64,000 nucleotides of DNA from Anseongella ginsenosidimutans (GCF_008033235.1 NZ_CP042432.1:496001-560000), one strand, 5' to 3'. Shown: positions 48,430 to 58,860, counted from the first letter of the stretch. Notes: generated from the letters alone by a model not told the origin. Numbers and translations are program-made.

Positions 48430-49481
48430 TGAATTCATTGAGTTCCCCGTCCATTACGCCCTGAACATTCGACGTTTCCACGCCCGTACGCAAGTCTTTC
48501 ACCAGCTTGTAGGGGTGAAATACATAATTGCGTATCTGCGAGCCCCATTCGATCTTCTTTTTGGTTCCCTCTACAGCAGCCTTTGCCTCATTACGCTTTC
48601 TCAGTTCCATTTCGTACAACTGGGATTTCAGCATCTTCAGGGCCTTTTCCTTATTCTGCAGCTGAGAACGTTCCTGCTGGCATTCGATAATGATCCCGGA
48701 GGGCGCATGGTGAAGCCGTACGGCGGTTTCCACCTTATTCACATTCTGCCCGCCTTTACCGCCTGCACGAAACGTATCCCAGGAAACATCCGCCGGGTTG
48801 ATCTCAATACTGATCGTGTCATCCACCAGAGGATAGACATATACGGAAGCGAAAGAAGTATGTCGCCGGGCATTTGAGTCAAAGGGCGAAATGCGCACCA
48901 GGCGGTGAACTCCGTTCTCCCCCTTGAGATAACCGTAGGTGAAATCTCCGACGAATTCGAGCGTACAGGATTTAATGCCGGCAACTTCACCGTCAACCCG
49001 GTCTATCTCATTTACCTTATAACCTTCCTTTTCTCCCCACATGATATACATGCGCATAAGCATTTCCGCCCAGTCGCAACTTTCGGTACCGCCTGCTCCC
49101 GCGTTAATAGTAAGCACCGCGTCAAGCTGGTCTTCCTCCCCGCTCAGCATATTCCTGAACTCCAGGTCTTCGATCAGCCGGATGCTGCGGTGGTACTGCT
49201 CCTGCATTTCGGCCTCGGAAGCTTCGTCCTCACGGTAAAATTCATACATCACATAGGCATCCTCCGCAGAAGCGCTTACCTTTTCAAAAGCATCTGTCCA
49301 TAGCTTGATGGACTTGATCTGGCCCATCACCTTCTCCGCCTCTTTCGGGGCATCCCAGAAGCCGGATACCAGCGTTTGCTCCTGCAGGGCTTTTAGTTCG
49401 CTAATCCTCGCATCATAGTCAAAGATGCCTCCTCAGGGACGCTATTCTGTCCCTCATGTCTTTGATCTGTTCATTTGTCAT
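48404..49481 (-). CDS. prfB: Peptide chain release factor 2, with programmed +1 frameshift
   Basis: RF2 recognises UGA and UAA. The gene starts at ATG 49481 with 20 codons ([18 protein letters not shown] then HL), meets an in-frame TGA at 49419-49421, and continues in the +1 frame as [15 protein letters not shown] into the long frame ending at 48404. The full protein is 358 residues. It has the SPF codon-recognition motif ([14 protein letters not shown]) and the GGQ motif ([13 protein letters not shown]). Annotations that start at ATG 49330 would miss the first 50 residues. Confidence 0.96.
49418..49433 (-). promoter_or_regulatory. prfB programmed frameshift site
   Basis: Read on the minus strand: AGGAGG (49433-49428), CAT, CTT, TGA, C. 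This is the classic RF2 autoregulatory site, with an internal Shine-Dalgarno three bases before CTTTGAC. Low RF2 lets the ribosome slip +1 from CTT to TTT and read on as GAC. Confidence 0.93.
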
Positions 49482-49677
49482 GGCAGCAAAGATCGTATTT
49501 TGATCCGGAATAGCAAGCAACAGGAATGGCAGGTTATAGCTTCAGGCTATAAGGTACAAACATCCCGGCTTCAGGCAATCTATTGGATCGTTTCAATCGG
49601 GGTACTCCAGTTCCTGGCTTCTTACCTGCTGAGAGGTTAACGTGCTGAGAGGCTAACAATCACAGCCGGAACAGCCG

Positions 49678-50043
49678 TTACAGCCCCGGAAAAAAGGCAT
49701 CCTCAATATGGAATAATTCATAGGAGCCGTCTTCGCGAAAAGTAATGGCAATGATGTCAAAGCGGATCTCATCTTCAAAGTTCTTCAGCTGCATATAGGC
49801 CAGGGAGGCGCGCTGAAGGTATTTTTGTTTACGCCAATCAACCGCTTCCTCCGGCAGTCCGTACATATTGCCGAACCGGGTTTTAACTTCGGTGAATACC
49901 AGCACCCCCTCCCTAAGTGCGATAAGATCTATCTCCGTTTGTTTGAAACGCCAGTTCTTCTCCAGGATCCGGTAGCCTTTTTCTTCAAGATAGCTGCAGG
50001 CGACGGCTTCGCCCTTTTTACCCAGCTCATTATGGGTTGCCAC
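49678..50043 (-). CDS. YraN family (UPF0102) endonuclease-like protein
   Basis: A 121-residue protein with a restriction-endonuclease-like fold. The catalytic residues sit in QTEIDLIALREGVLVFTEVKTR (acidic D and ExK). N-terminal GKKGEAVACSYLEEKGYRIL is typical. No enzymatic role is established for the family. It is divergent from lipB. Confidence 0.93.
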   Translation of the reverse strand: MATHNELGKKGEAVACSYLEEKGYRILEKNWRFKQTEIDLIALREGVLVFTEVKTRFGNMYGLPEEAVDWRKQKYLQRASLAYMQLKNFEDEIRFDIIAITFREDGSYELFHIEDAFFPGL

Positions 50044-50169
50044 AATTTGACTATTTTTGTGTTATTATTTTACTCCGCCGCTCCGGCAAGCGCTCCGGGC
50101 GCCGCACTACTCCGCCGCCCCGGTGACGGCAGCCGCGAAGGCGGAAAGTAATAAAGATAATTAAACCGG

Positions 50170-50946
50170 ATGAAAGAAGTCATATTTGAAGATTGGGGGC
50201 TTGTCGATTACCAGGAAGCCTGGAACCGGCAGGAGGCGCTGTTTAATGAAACCGTGCGGATCAAGACAGAGAACCGCCAGCGGGAAAGCCGGGATATCGC
50301 AGGGACAAGCGTTCCTGCCGCCGGAAAAGCGCATGCCAGCCCACTTTCCCCGACCTCCAATTACTTGATTTTCTGCGAACACCCGCATGTATTTACCCTT
50401 GGCAAAAGCGGGAAGGTGGACCACCTGCTCCTGGACGAAGAAGCCCTGGGAAAGGTGAATGCTTCTTTTTACAAAATAAACCGCGGGGGCGATATTACTT
50501 ATCACGGCCCCGGCCAGATCGTGGGCTACCCCATTCTTGACCTGGATCATTTCTTTACCGATATCCATCGATACCTCCGCACCCTGGAAGAAGCAGTGAT
50601 CCTTACCCTGAAGGAATACGGGGTTGATGCAGGGCGTATCCAGGGACTGACAGGCGTATGGCTGGACCCGGACCGGCCGGAAAAGTCCCGTAAGATCTGC
50701 GCCCTCGGCGTCAGGTGCAGCCGCTGGGTAAGCATGCACGGCTTCGCTTTTAATGTGAATGTGGATACCGGCTATTTTAACCACATTGTTCCCTGCGGGA
50801 TCGACGATAAAAAGGTGACTTCCCTCCATCTTGAATTGGGGAAAAGCCTTGATGTCCGCGAAACCAAGGAAATACTTAAAGGTAAGATCGCCGGGTTATT
50901 TGATATGTCTCTTATCCGCAACGCCAACTTGCCCGCTCATGCCTAA
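50170..50946 (+). CDS. lipB: Octanoyltransferase LipB
   Basis: Transfers octanoyl from ACP to lipoyl domains, first step of lipoate synthesis. The 258-residue protein has HPHVFTLGKS, the substrate loop RGGDITYHGPGQIVGYPIL, catalytic Lys175 in SRKICALGVR and the acyl-thioester Cys209 in IVPCGI. The stop overlaps the start of the glutamine cyclotransferase gene by 8 bases. The segment from about residue 30 to 62 looks like an insertion rich in R, A and P. Confidence 0.96.
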   Translation: MKEVIFEDWGLVDYQEAWNRQEALFNETVRIKTENRQRESRDIAGTSVPAAGKAHASPLSPTSNYLIFCEHPHVFTLGKSGKVDHLLLDEEALGKVNASFYKINRGGDITYHGPGQIVGYPILDLDHFFTDIHRYLRTLEEAVILTLKEYGVDAGRIQGLTGVWLDPDRPEKSRKICALGVRCSRWVSMHGFAFNVNVDTGYFNHIVPCGIDDKKVTSLHLELGKSLDVRETKEILKGKIAGLFDMSLIRNANLPAHA

Positions 50947-52018
50947 GTTTTACCTTTTCTATTTAATCCCCTTTATTGTGCTGGTCTGTACAGCCAATTC
51001 CTGCCAGACGCAGAACGGCAGCACCTGGTTCGCGATCAGGGACCGGGAGAACCGGAGCGTTTTCCGGCTGAATGATACCCTTCACCTGGAAATCAGCGGT
51101 TCCAAAGCCGGAAGAATTGCCGATTCGGCAGAATGGATGATTAACGGCGAAGCCATAGGTAAGGGGCTGCACCTGGACCTGCCGGCCCTGGAGATGGGAC
51201 TGGGAGGAAAAAAGATAACAACACGGGTCTGGCAGGAAGAAAAGGAGTTTGAGACGACTGCAGAAGTGGTGATCCTTTCCGATATTGAACCTGCTGCCCT
51301 CGCCTATGAGGTGATCAACACGTACCCGCACGATACAACCGCCTATACACAAGGGCTGTTTTACAAGGACGGGCATCTTTACGAAAGCACCGGGAGAAAA
51401 GGTGAAAGCACGTTGCGTTTAACTACCATTAACGGGAAGGTACTCCGGCAGGCAACGCTGCCGGACGATATCTTCGGGGAGGGCGCCTGCCTGCTGGAGG
51501 ATAAGATCTATCAACTTAGCTGGAAAGATAAAAGAGGATTTATCTATAATATGAACCTGGAAAAAACCGGGGAGTTTGCTTATCCCGAACCTTTTGATGG
51601 CTGGGGCCTCAGTACTGACGGCCGTTACCTGATACTGAGCGATGGCAGCCACCTCATCCGTTTCCTGGACCCGCGGGATTCCATGAAAGTGGTCCGGACC
51701 ATAGAAGTTTTTGACGATGAGCATCCTGTCAAGTTGCTGAATGAACTGGAATATGTAAACGGCATTCTCTATGCCAATGTCTATACCAAGGATTATATCG
51801 TGGGTATTGACCCCGCCAGCGGCAAAGTACTTCTGGAAATTGACCTTGCCGGCCTGCTCCCTGATAAGGCCCATTACAAAGGTTTTGACAAGTACAATTA
51901 CGTGCTGAACGGCATTGCCCATGATCCTTCCAGCGGCCATTTCTACCTTGCGGGAAAAAAGTGGCCCTTATTGTTTGAAGTACGGTTTTCAAAAGCCGGC
52001 GCCATGGCCGGGCGCTAG
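50939..52018 (+). CDS. Glutaminyl-peptide cyclotransferase (glutamine cyclotransferase)
   Basis: A 359-residue envelope protein with a lipoprotein-like signal (LIPFIVLVCTANSC) and, from about residue 125, a five-bladed beta-propeller of the plant/bacterial glutamine cyclotransferase family: YPHDTTAYTQGLFYKDGHLYESTG, WKDKRGFIYN, FDGWGLSTDGRYLILSDG, LNELEYVNGILYANVY and YNYVLNGIAHDPSSGHFYLAG. It should convert N-terminal glutamine to pyroglutamate. The first 100 residues are an extra beta-domain. ATG 50939 overlaps lipB; a longer frame from 50831 lies inside lipB and was rejected. Confidence 0.93.
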   Translation: MPKFYLFYLIPFIVLVCTANSCQTQNGSTWFAIRDRENRSVFRLNDTLHLEISGSKAGRIADSAEWMINGEAIGKGLHLDLPALEMGLGGKKITTRVWQEEKEFETTAEVVILSDIEPAALAYEVINTYPHDTTAYTQGLFYKDGHLYESTGRKGESTLRLTTINGKVLRQATLPDDIFGEGACLLEDKIYQLSWKDKRGFIYNMNLEKTGEFAYPEPFDGWGLSTDGRYLILSDGSHLIRFLDPRDSMKVVRTIEVFDDEHPVKLLNELEYVNGILYANVYTKDYIVGIDPASGKVLLEIDLAGLLPDKAHYKGFDKYNYVLNGIAHDPSSGHFYLAGKKWPLLFEVRFSKAGAMAGR

Positions 52019-52153
52019 TGCCCGTTTAGTAATTTTATTCCGGAGAGCGTATAAGCGGCAATCGCGGGAAGTACGCGTAGTGACGCCAATGGTCGTAAAA
52101 AAGTTTATGGAATATTTTGCTAATTTCAGTCTTAAGGAAAAGAAGTCCGGATT

Positions 52154-55100
52154 ATGAAAAGAAAACCTTTACTCTTTAGGCTGCTGTTATTTTTTTTCTG
52201 CCTGGCTTGCCTGTTGCCCTTTGCCGCCAGGAGCCAACAAAGAAGTTTTGACTATAAGGAAGCCTGGGATAAAGCGGATTCCCTGGCACTGGAGGGGCTT
52301 CCCCGCTCGGCGCTGGAGGTGGTTGAAGAAATTTATTCCCGCGCCCGGACGGAAAAAGACCCCGCTATGCAGATAAAGACGGTGATCCACCGCATGCTTT
52401 TCCAGTCATATACCGAAGAAGAATCATTTGCAAAAATTATCAGCGAACTTCAGGCGGACATCAGGGCGGCAGAATTTCCCGTAAAACAAGTCCTGCATTC
52501 CCTGCTGGCAGATACCTATTGGAACTATTACCAGCAAAACCGTTACCAGCTGCACCAGCGAAGTACGGTGGCCGACACGGCTGTTAACGATTTCCGGAAC
52601 TGGGATTATGAGCGCCTGCTCACTGGGGTGATCCGCCATTACGGCCTGTCTTTGGAAAATCCTGAAAAGCAGCAGGAAACCAATGTATCCATTTTGTCCG
52701 GGGTTCTTGAAGGGGATACTTCCAGCCGGTTTCTCCGGCCAAGCCTGTATGATTTCCTGGCCCAACGTGCGCTGGACATGTATATCCGGGAAGAAAGCAG
52801 CCTGGCTCCCCGTCCTTCCGAAGAATATCTTTTTGAAGATCCGAAGCTCTTTTCGGACGCCGAAGCATTTGCCCGGATGCCGCTGATGCAGGCCGACTCC
52901 CTGTCGCTGCTGGCAAAAGGCCTCGCACTCTTTCAGGAACTCACGCAATTTCATCTGCATGATCAGGATGCTTCCGCCCTGATTGATCTGGACCTGAAAC
53001 GCCTTGAATTTATCCACAGGAAATCAAAGCTGCCCCATAAGGACAGCCTTTATACACTGGCGCTTCACAGAATCATGGATAATCAACGGGACCTTCCTGT
53101 TTCAGCGGAAGCAGCCTATGCCCTTGCAAATTTTTATTATAACCAATCGCAGCTTTCGGTCCATATTATCTATGTAAATGGACAAAGGCGGCCTGTTATT
53201 AACGATGGCAAGGACCATCCGCTGGCAAGAAGGAAAGCACACGATATTTGCGTGAAAGCGATCGCTCAATATCCCGGCAGCCGGGGCGCACGAAATTGCC
53301 AGGCCCTGCTTGACAAAATAGAGAAGCAGGAACTGGATATTAAGGCCGAAGATGTGAACCTTCCCGGGGAGCCCTTCCGCCTGCTGATCACGTACAGGAA
53401 TTTGCCCGACGTCTATCTGCGGGTCGTCAAACTATGGGAAGATGAAGCGGACTCCGTGGCCATGTTTACCCGTAATAGCTATCAATTCCAGGACAGGGCT
53501 GAAAACTTATTGCTTTCCAAATCGCCTCTGCTTCAATACACCCATGCTCTTCCGGCATCCGGGGATTTTAATATGCACAGCGCCGAAGTCAAAATAGATG
53601 CCCTGCCGGCGGGGAATTATGCGGTTCTGGCGTCAGAACATGAGAATTTCGAGACAGACTCCGCAGCGCTCTCCTTTACGCTCGTGGAGGTTTCAGGAAT
53701 CGGCTTCTTTAGCAGGAACAGGAACCCGGATCAGGAGCAGGAAGTGTTCGTGACCGATCGCAAAACGGGGAAGCCACTGGCAGGTGTCAGGGCCGTGGCC
53801 TACCAGCAGAACTTTCAGGATCGCAGGCCCGGAGAGCGAGTGATAAACAAACAAGTGCGAAGCGATAATGAGGGTAGAATGCTGCTGGACCTTCCCAGGA
53901 AACACCAATACAGAGTACTGCTGACCAATGAGAAGGATACCCTCACGGCCATGCAGCACCTTTGGGTAAGAGGGCGCTTGAATACATCTCCCGTATCCAG
54001 GCAACAAGAGCGAACGGTTTTTTTTACCGACCGGAGCATTTACCGGCCGGGGCAGACGGTACATTTCAAGGGATTAATGTTGCTTTCCGGGTTACTTTCC
54101 GATGCAAAAACCAAAATATGGCCTCATAAACGAACAGAAGTGTGGTTTTCAGACGCCAACGGGGAAGAGATATCTGCCATTGAATTGATGAGCAATGAAT
54201 TCGGGACATTCAGCGGCACTTTCCTCATACCGGAAAACGGCCTGCCCGGGAAAATGACCATCGGAAACGACTACGGGCGGGTCAGCATCGAAGTAGCGGA
54301 ATATAAGCGTCCTACCTTCGCGGTGGAGTTTGATGCTGTCGGCGAAATTTACCGGCTGAATGATTCCGTCAGGATCAGCGGCAAGGCCGAAAGCTTTTCC
54401 GGTTTTTCCATTGACAAGGCCGAAGTCCGCTATACCGTTACCCGGGCGGGAAACGCCGCCTTATATCAGGGCAAACATTGGCGTAGCTACATTTATCCGC
54501 CGGCCGATCCCCTGCCCATTACACATGGCATTGCGAAAACCGATGAAGAAGGAAAATTCAGCCTGTCCTTCAAAGCCGAAGCCAGCGACACCAGCCAGGT
54601 ATATTCCTACCAGGTCACGGCTCATATCACCGATATGAACGGCGAAACCCGCAGCAGAAGCATCTCTGTGAATGTTGGAAATAAAAACCTGCTGGTCACC
54701 GCCACTATTGCCCCGAATATTTCCTCAGAACAGGACGCCCGGTACCAGGTTAGTTCGAAGAACCTCAACGGCGAAGCACAGGAATCAGACATCAGCCTGA
54801 AAATATATGCCCTGAAAGCCCCGGAACACCCCCTCAGGGAACGTTTGTGGGATGCACCCGATCAGTTCATTATGAGCAGGGAAGAATTCAAACGTTCCTT
54901 TCCCCATGATATTTATAAGGATGAAGGCGATTTCCATAACTGGGAACGGGAAAATAAATGCCTGGAGCTGGACTTCCATACTGACAGCGTGGAAACCTTC
55001 GATCTTGCCGGACTGGAAGAATACGCATCCGGGTACTACCTGGCCGAAATTCATGCGACAGCAGCGTCAGGCGAAACAGCCGCTCAGCGGTATTTTTTCC

Positions 55101-58100
55101 ACTTTCAGCAGGAAGAACCAGGAGTTCCGCAAACTGTTTCGAACTATATTAATGTACTTAAAAATGCAGGCGAATCCGGCGAATCGGCGGCATTCCTTGC
55201 CGGCACAGGCAATCAGCCCTCTTATATTCTGTATGAAGTAATTTCTGACAGCAGGATATCGGAGCAGCGTTGGATCAGCGCGGGGAAAGATCAGCGTGAA
55301 ATACTCTTTCCGCTTGACAGCACGCTTACTCCCAACCTGGCCGTCCAGTTTACGATGGTGCATCAAAACCGCATTTACCGGACGATGTCTCCCATTGTAA
55401 TTGAAAAAAATAATGCGAACCTGGAAATAGAGATGCTGAGCTTCAGGGACAAGCTCCGCCCCGGGGAAAAAGAAACCTGGACAATTAAAATAAGCACGCC
55501 GGAAAATGAACAAGCAGCGGCAGAGATGGCCGCCACGCTATACGATGCCTCACTGGATGCGATCCTGCCGCATTCCTGGCCACCTGAAAGAATAATTTCC
55601 CCGCCAGGCGTTACTTACTATTCCTTTTCCTGGGAAACGGCCGGATTCCTGAATGAAAGCCGGCATATAGTACTGAGAACGTTCAAAGAAAGGATTACAG
55701 AAGAATTAAATCTCCGGTCCTATGAAACGCTTCAGCTGTTCGGCTATTCCTACTATGGAGGCTATAACCGGTCCTACCGCGATTATTTGCAGCGTATCAA
55801 GGAACAGCGGCGTTTTGAGATGGAACTGGAGGGCTGGGAAGCGGCTTTTCAACGTCAAAGTAAATCGATGGCTGAAGGGATCATCGTAAGCGGAACATTA
55901 AAAGACGAATCGGGGAATCCCCTGCCCGGGGTAAGCATTCAGGTCGGGGGAAACCCGCTGGGCCTGACGAGCAACAGCCGGGGCGAATATAAGATCAAAG
56001 TGCCGGCTAAGGGAGTACTTGTGTTTACCGCCCTCGGGTTCAAAAGCAAGGAAATAAAAGTAAACGGGCGGAAGCGGATTGATGTCCTGCTGGAGTCCGA
56101 TCATACGGCCCTGGATGAAGTCGTGGTGGTGGGTTACGGTGGGCAGAAAAAAAGCTCCGTGTCGGGGGCTGTGGCCGAGGCTGCCTCCAATGTGATGATA
56201 AGAGGATCGGCAGCTCCTCCTGAAGAGTTGCAGGAAGGCGCGGAGGCGGATGGGAACCCGGAAGCCGCTGCCAGCCCCGGGGCGGGGCTGCAAGATATCC
56301 TTCCCCGTAAAAATTTCAATGAAACAGCTTTCTTCTATCCTCAGCTCCGAACCGATGAGGAGGGAAAGATCAGCATCGAATTCACTATGCCCGAATCCAT
56401 CACCCGCTGGAAAATGCTGGGCTTTGCCCATACCAAAGATCTCCGGTTCGCGGGAATCGAGAAAGAGCTGATTACAAGCAAAGAAGTATCGGTTAGCGCC
56501 AACGCGCCCCGCTTTCTCAGGGCCGGAGACCGCTTCGCCTTTACCGCAAAGGTCGTAAACCTCACCGGAGAGTCCCTGCAGGGGTCGGCGAGGCTTGAGC
56601 TGCTGGACGCCCTGACCCTGCAGCCCGTGGATTCGCTGCTGCTGAGGGAGGTTTCTTCGCAGCAATTCAGCATGGCTCCGTTTTCCAGCGAAACGCTAAG
56701 CTGGGAGATAGATGTACCGGAGGAACTTCAGGCCATCACTTACCGGGTGTTTGCCAGCGCCGGAAACCATAGCGATGGGGAAGAGAATACGCTTCCGGTA
56801 CTTCCCAATCGTGTATTAATCACGGAAACCCTGCCCATGCAGGTGGAAGCAGGCGAAACCCGTGATTTCTCCATTAACGCCTTTGCAGGAAGGAAGCTGC
56901 GCGAAGCCCGCCCCTACCGGCTGACACTTGAGTACAGCGCCAACCCCGCATGGTATGCCGTACAAGCCCTGCCTTACCTGATGGAATACCCTTATGAATG
57001 CGCCGAGCAATTATTCAGCCGCTATTTCGCCAATAGCCTGGCCACGACCATTATGAACAGCTCCCCGCGCATAAAGGCCATTTTTACGCAATGGAAGAAT
57101 ACGGATTCGGACGAACTGCTGCCGGAACTTGAGAAAAACCAGGAGCTAAAATCTGCCCTGCTCCAAGAAACACCCTGGGTAATGCAAAGCAACAAGGATT
57201 CGGAGCGAAAAAAGCGGCTGGCCTTGCTCTTCGACCTGAATAAAATGCAGCGGCAGAACGCAGCGGTAATGCAGAAACTATCCGCCATGCAATTACCTGA
57301 CGGGTCTTTTCCCTGGTTTGCCGGCATGCGGGGAAACCGCTTTATTACGCAACATATCCTTGCCGGTATCGGGCAGCTCAGGAAGCTGAATGCCCTGCCT
57401 TCTGACCCCGGTGAAAGAGGAGGGATGGTTAAACGTGCCCTGCGCTTTGCCGACCATGAACTGGCGGAGGACTACAGGAAACTCGCTGCCCGGGAGGACC
57501 TGCTCCCGGAACACCTGAGCGCCTTCACTATCCATTTTCTTTATATGCGCAGCTTCTTCCCTGAAATCAGGCCGGATACCGCCGCGCAAAAAGCCATTGA
57601 TTTTTACCTGGGCCAGGCCGAAGAATTCTGGACCGGCAGACCGGTGTACCAGCAGGGCATGATTGCTTTGGTACTCGAAAGAAACGGAAGAACGGACGCG
57701 GCGGAGAAAATAATACGTTCACTGAACGAAAGGGCGCAGCACTCGGAAGACAAGGGCATGTACTGGAGCAGCAACCGGCGCGGATATTTCTGGCATGAAG
57801 CACCGATCGAGACCCAGGCCCTCCTGATTGAAGCCTTCACGGAAGTGCGCGGAGAACCCGGGACTTCACCAACCAAGGAGGTGGAAGAAATGAAAAAATG
57901 GCTGCTCCTGAATAAACAAACAAATAACTGGGAAAGCACAAAGGCTACCGTCGCGGCCTGTTATGCACTATTGTTGCGCGGCTCCGACTGGCTCGGTTCT
58001 GCTGAACAGGCGGGAATAAGCCTTGGCGGAAAAAGCCTCGCAGCGCTGAAGCCGGGCCTTAAACAGGAAGCCGGAACAGGCTATTTAAAAACTTCCTGGG

Positions 58101-58645
58101 AAGCCTCCGAAATAAACGGGGCCATGGAAAGCATCCGGATCAGCAACCCGGGAGAAGTGGTCTCCTGGGGAGCGCTTTACTGGCAATATTTTGCGAAGCC
58201 CGAAAGCGTGCCGGCATCCGGTGAAGAATTAGAAATCCATAAAACCCTCTATAAGGAAACCATGACGGAATCCGGCCCCCTGCTGGTCCCACTTAACGAA
58301 AACCAGGTACTGAGCCGCGGGGATCTGGTAAAAGTCCGCATGGAGCTTAAAGCCAGCCGCGATTATGAGTATGTTCATTTGAAAGACCTGCGCGCAGCCG
58401 CTTTTGAACCTGTGGACATACTGGCGCGCTACCATTACCAGGACGGACTGGGGTATTACCAGGCCACCAAAGACGCCTCCACTAATTTCTTTATCAGTCA
58501 TTTGCCCAAGGGCAGGTATGTCCTGGAATACAGCCTGCGGGTAACGCATTCGGGAACCTTCTCAAATGGCTTTGCCCGGGTTCAATGCATGTATGCGCCG
58601 GAGTTTTCGGCGCGCTCGCAAGGGGGAAGGGTTCGTATCGAATAG
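52154..58645 (+). CDS. Giant alpha-2-macroglobulin family protein with SusC-type insertion
   Basis: A 2163-residue exported protein (signal LLFRLLLFFFCLACLLPFA). The order is a helical N-terminal region, MG domains with MG2 signature RSIYRPGQTVHFKGLML near residue 630, then, at about 1239-1320, a CarboxypepD_reg-like sandwich (IIVSGTLKDESGNPLPGVSI) and at 1321 the motif DEVVVVGYGGQKKSSVSGAV known from SusC/RagA TonB-linked proteins. After this the A2M core resumes (ETAFFYPQLRTDEEGKISIE). The thioester motif is CAEQ at 1616-1619, followed by a helical domain and a C-terminal receptor-like sandwich. Bacterial A2M proteins trap attacking proteases. No penicillin-binding protein gene is next to it. 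Confidence 0.9.
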   Translation: MKRKPLLFRLLLFFFCLACLLPFAARSQQRSFDYKEAWDKADSLALEGLPRSALEVVEEIYSRARTEKDPAMQIKTVIHRMLFQSYTEEESFAKIISELQADIRAAEFPVKQVLHSLLADTYWNYYQQNRYQLHQRSTVADTAVNDFRNWDYERLLTGVIRHYGLSLENPEKQQETNVSILSGVLEGDTSSRFLRPSLYDFLAQRALDMYIREESSLAPRPSEEYLFEDPKLFSDAEAFARMPLMQADSLSLLAKGLALFQELTQFHLHDQDASALIDLDLKRLEFIHRKSKLPHKDSLYTLALHRIMDNQRDLPVSAEAAYALANFYYNQSQLSVHIIYVNGQRRPVINDGKDHPLARRKAHDICVKAIAQYPGSRGARNCQALLDKIEKQELDIKAEDVNLPGEPFRLLITYRNLPDVYLRVVKLWEDEADSVAMFTRNSYQFQDRAENLLLSKSPLLQYTHALPASGDFNMHSAEVKIDALPAGNYAVLASEHENFETDSAALSFTLVEVSGIGFFSRNRNPDQEQEVFVTDRKTGKPLAGVRAVAYQQNFQDRRPGERVINKQVRSDNEGRMLLDLPRKHQYRVLLTNEKDTLTAMQHLWVRGRLNTSPVSRQQERTVFFTDRSIYRPGQTVHFKGLMLLSGLLSDAKTKIWPHKRTEVWFSDANGEEISAIELMSNEFGTFSGTFLIPENGLPGKMTIGNDYGRVSIEVAEYKRPTFAVEFDAVGEIYRLNDSVRISGKAESFSGFSIDKAEVRYTVTRAGNAALYQGKHWRSYIYPPADPLPITHGIAKTDEEGKFSLSFKAEASDTSQVYSYQVTAHITDMNGETRSRSISVNVGNKNLLVTATIAPNISSEQDARYQVSSKNLNGEAQESDISLKIYALKAPEHPLRERLWDAPDQFIMSREEFKRSFPHDIYKDEGDFHNWERENKCLELDFHTDSVETFDLAGLEEYASGYYLAEIHATAASGETAAQRYFFHFQQEEPGVPQTVSNYINVLKNAGESGESAAFLAGTGNQPSYILYEVISDSRISEQRWISAGKDQREILFPLDSTLTPNLAVQFTMVHQNRIYRTMSPIVIEKNNANLEIEMLSFRDKLRPGEKETWTIKISTPENEQAAAEMAATLYDASLDAILPHSWPPERIISPPGVTYYSFSWETAGFLNESRHIVLRTFKERITEELNLRSYETLQLFGYSYYGGYNRSYRDYLQRIKEQRRFEMELEGWEAAFQRQSKSMAEGIIVSGTLKDESGNPLPGVSIQVGGNPLGLTSNSRGEYKIKVPAKGVLVFTALGFKSKEIKVNGRKRIDVLLESDHTALDEVVVVGYGGQKKSSVSGAVAEAASNVMIRGSAAPPEELQEGAEADGNPEAAASPGAGLQDILPRKNFNETAFFYPQLRTDEEGKISIEFTMPESITRWKMLGFAHTKDLRFAGIEKELITSKEVSVSANAPRFLRAGDRFAFTAKVVNLTGESLQGSARLELLDALTLQPVDSLLLREVSSQQFSMAPFSSETLSWEIDVPEELQAITYRVFASAGNHSDGEENTLPVLPNRVLITETLPMQVEAGETRDFSINAFAGRKLREARPYRLTLEYSANPAWYAVQALPYLMEYPYECAEQLFSRYFANSLATTIMNSSPRIKAIFTQWKNTDSDELLPELEKNQELKSALLQETPWVMQSNKDSERKKRLALLFDLNKMQRQNAAVMQKLSAMQLPDGSFPWFAGMRGNRFITQHILAGIGQLRKLNALPSDPGERGGMVKRALRFADHELAEDYRKLAAREDLLPEHLSAFTIHFLYMRSFFPEIRPDTAAQKAIDFYLGQAEEFWTGRPVYQQGMIALVLERNGRTDAAEKIIRSLNERAQHSEDKGMYWSSNRRGYFWHEAPIETQALLIEAFTEVRGEPGTSPTKEVEEMKKWLLLNKQTNNWESTKATVAACYALLLRGSDWLGSAEQAGISLGGKSLAALKPGLKQEAGTGYLKTSWEASEINGAMESIRISNPGEVVSWGALYWQYFAKPESVPASGEELEIHKTLYKETMTESGPLLVPLNENQVLSRGDLVKVRMELKASRDYEYVHLKDLRAAAFEPVDILARYHYQDGLGYYQATKDASTNFFISHLPKGRYVLEYSLRVTHSGTFSNGFARVQCMYAPEFSARSQGGRVRIE

Positions 58646-58648
58646 GTG

Positions 58649-58690
58649 GATCAAGTCGCGGGGATCAAGTCGTAAAGATCAAGTCGCGGG
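58649..58690. repeat. 14-bp tandem repeat, three copies
   Basis: GATCAAGTCGCGGG (58649-58662), GATCAAGTCGTAAA (58663-58676), GATCAAGTCGCGGG (58677-58690). It starts a few bases after the alpha-2-macroglobulin stop at 58645. The whole 58646-59462 interval holds no credible gene. Confidence 0.85.
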
Positions 58691-58731
58691 GATCAGGTAT
58701 AGAGTTGAGAGGCGCGTGGGCCTTCACGCCT

Positions 58732-58823
58732 GCGTGCTGGTTTGATTGCCCGGACTCGCTCAGGCGATTCTCCGTTCCGGAGAATCAACATCGCTCGCTG
58801 CGGGCAATCAAAGCCTTGCACGC
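58732..58823. repeat. Nested palindromic element, copy 1
   Basis: A 92-base element of three nested inverted repeats: GCGTGC/GCACGC at the ends, TTTGATTGCCCG/CGGGCAATCAAA (58741-58752, 58801-58812) and GATTCTCC/GGAGAATC (58766-58773, 58779-58786). A near copy in inverted orientation lies at 59261-59357. Confidence 0.88.
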
Positions 58824-58860
58824 GGGCCTTCCCGCAATCATTCAAAGAGTAACAACAATA

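Noticed and set aside
49425-49640. Plus-strand 71-residue ORF
   Set aside because: It is antisense to the 5' end of prfB and has no family features.
50831-50938. Longer start for the glutamine cyclotransferase
   Set aside because: It reads through lipB in another frame and hides the signal peptide that begins at 50939.
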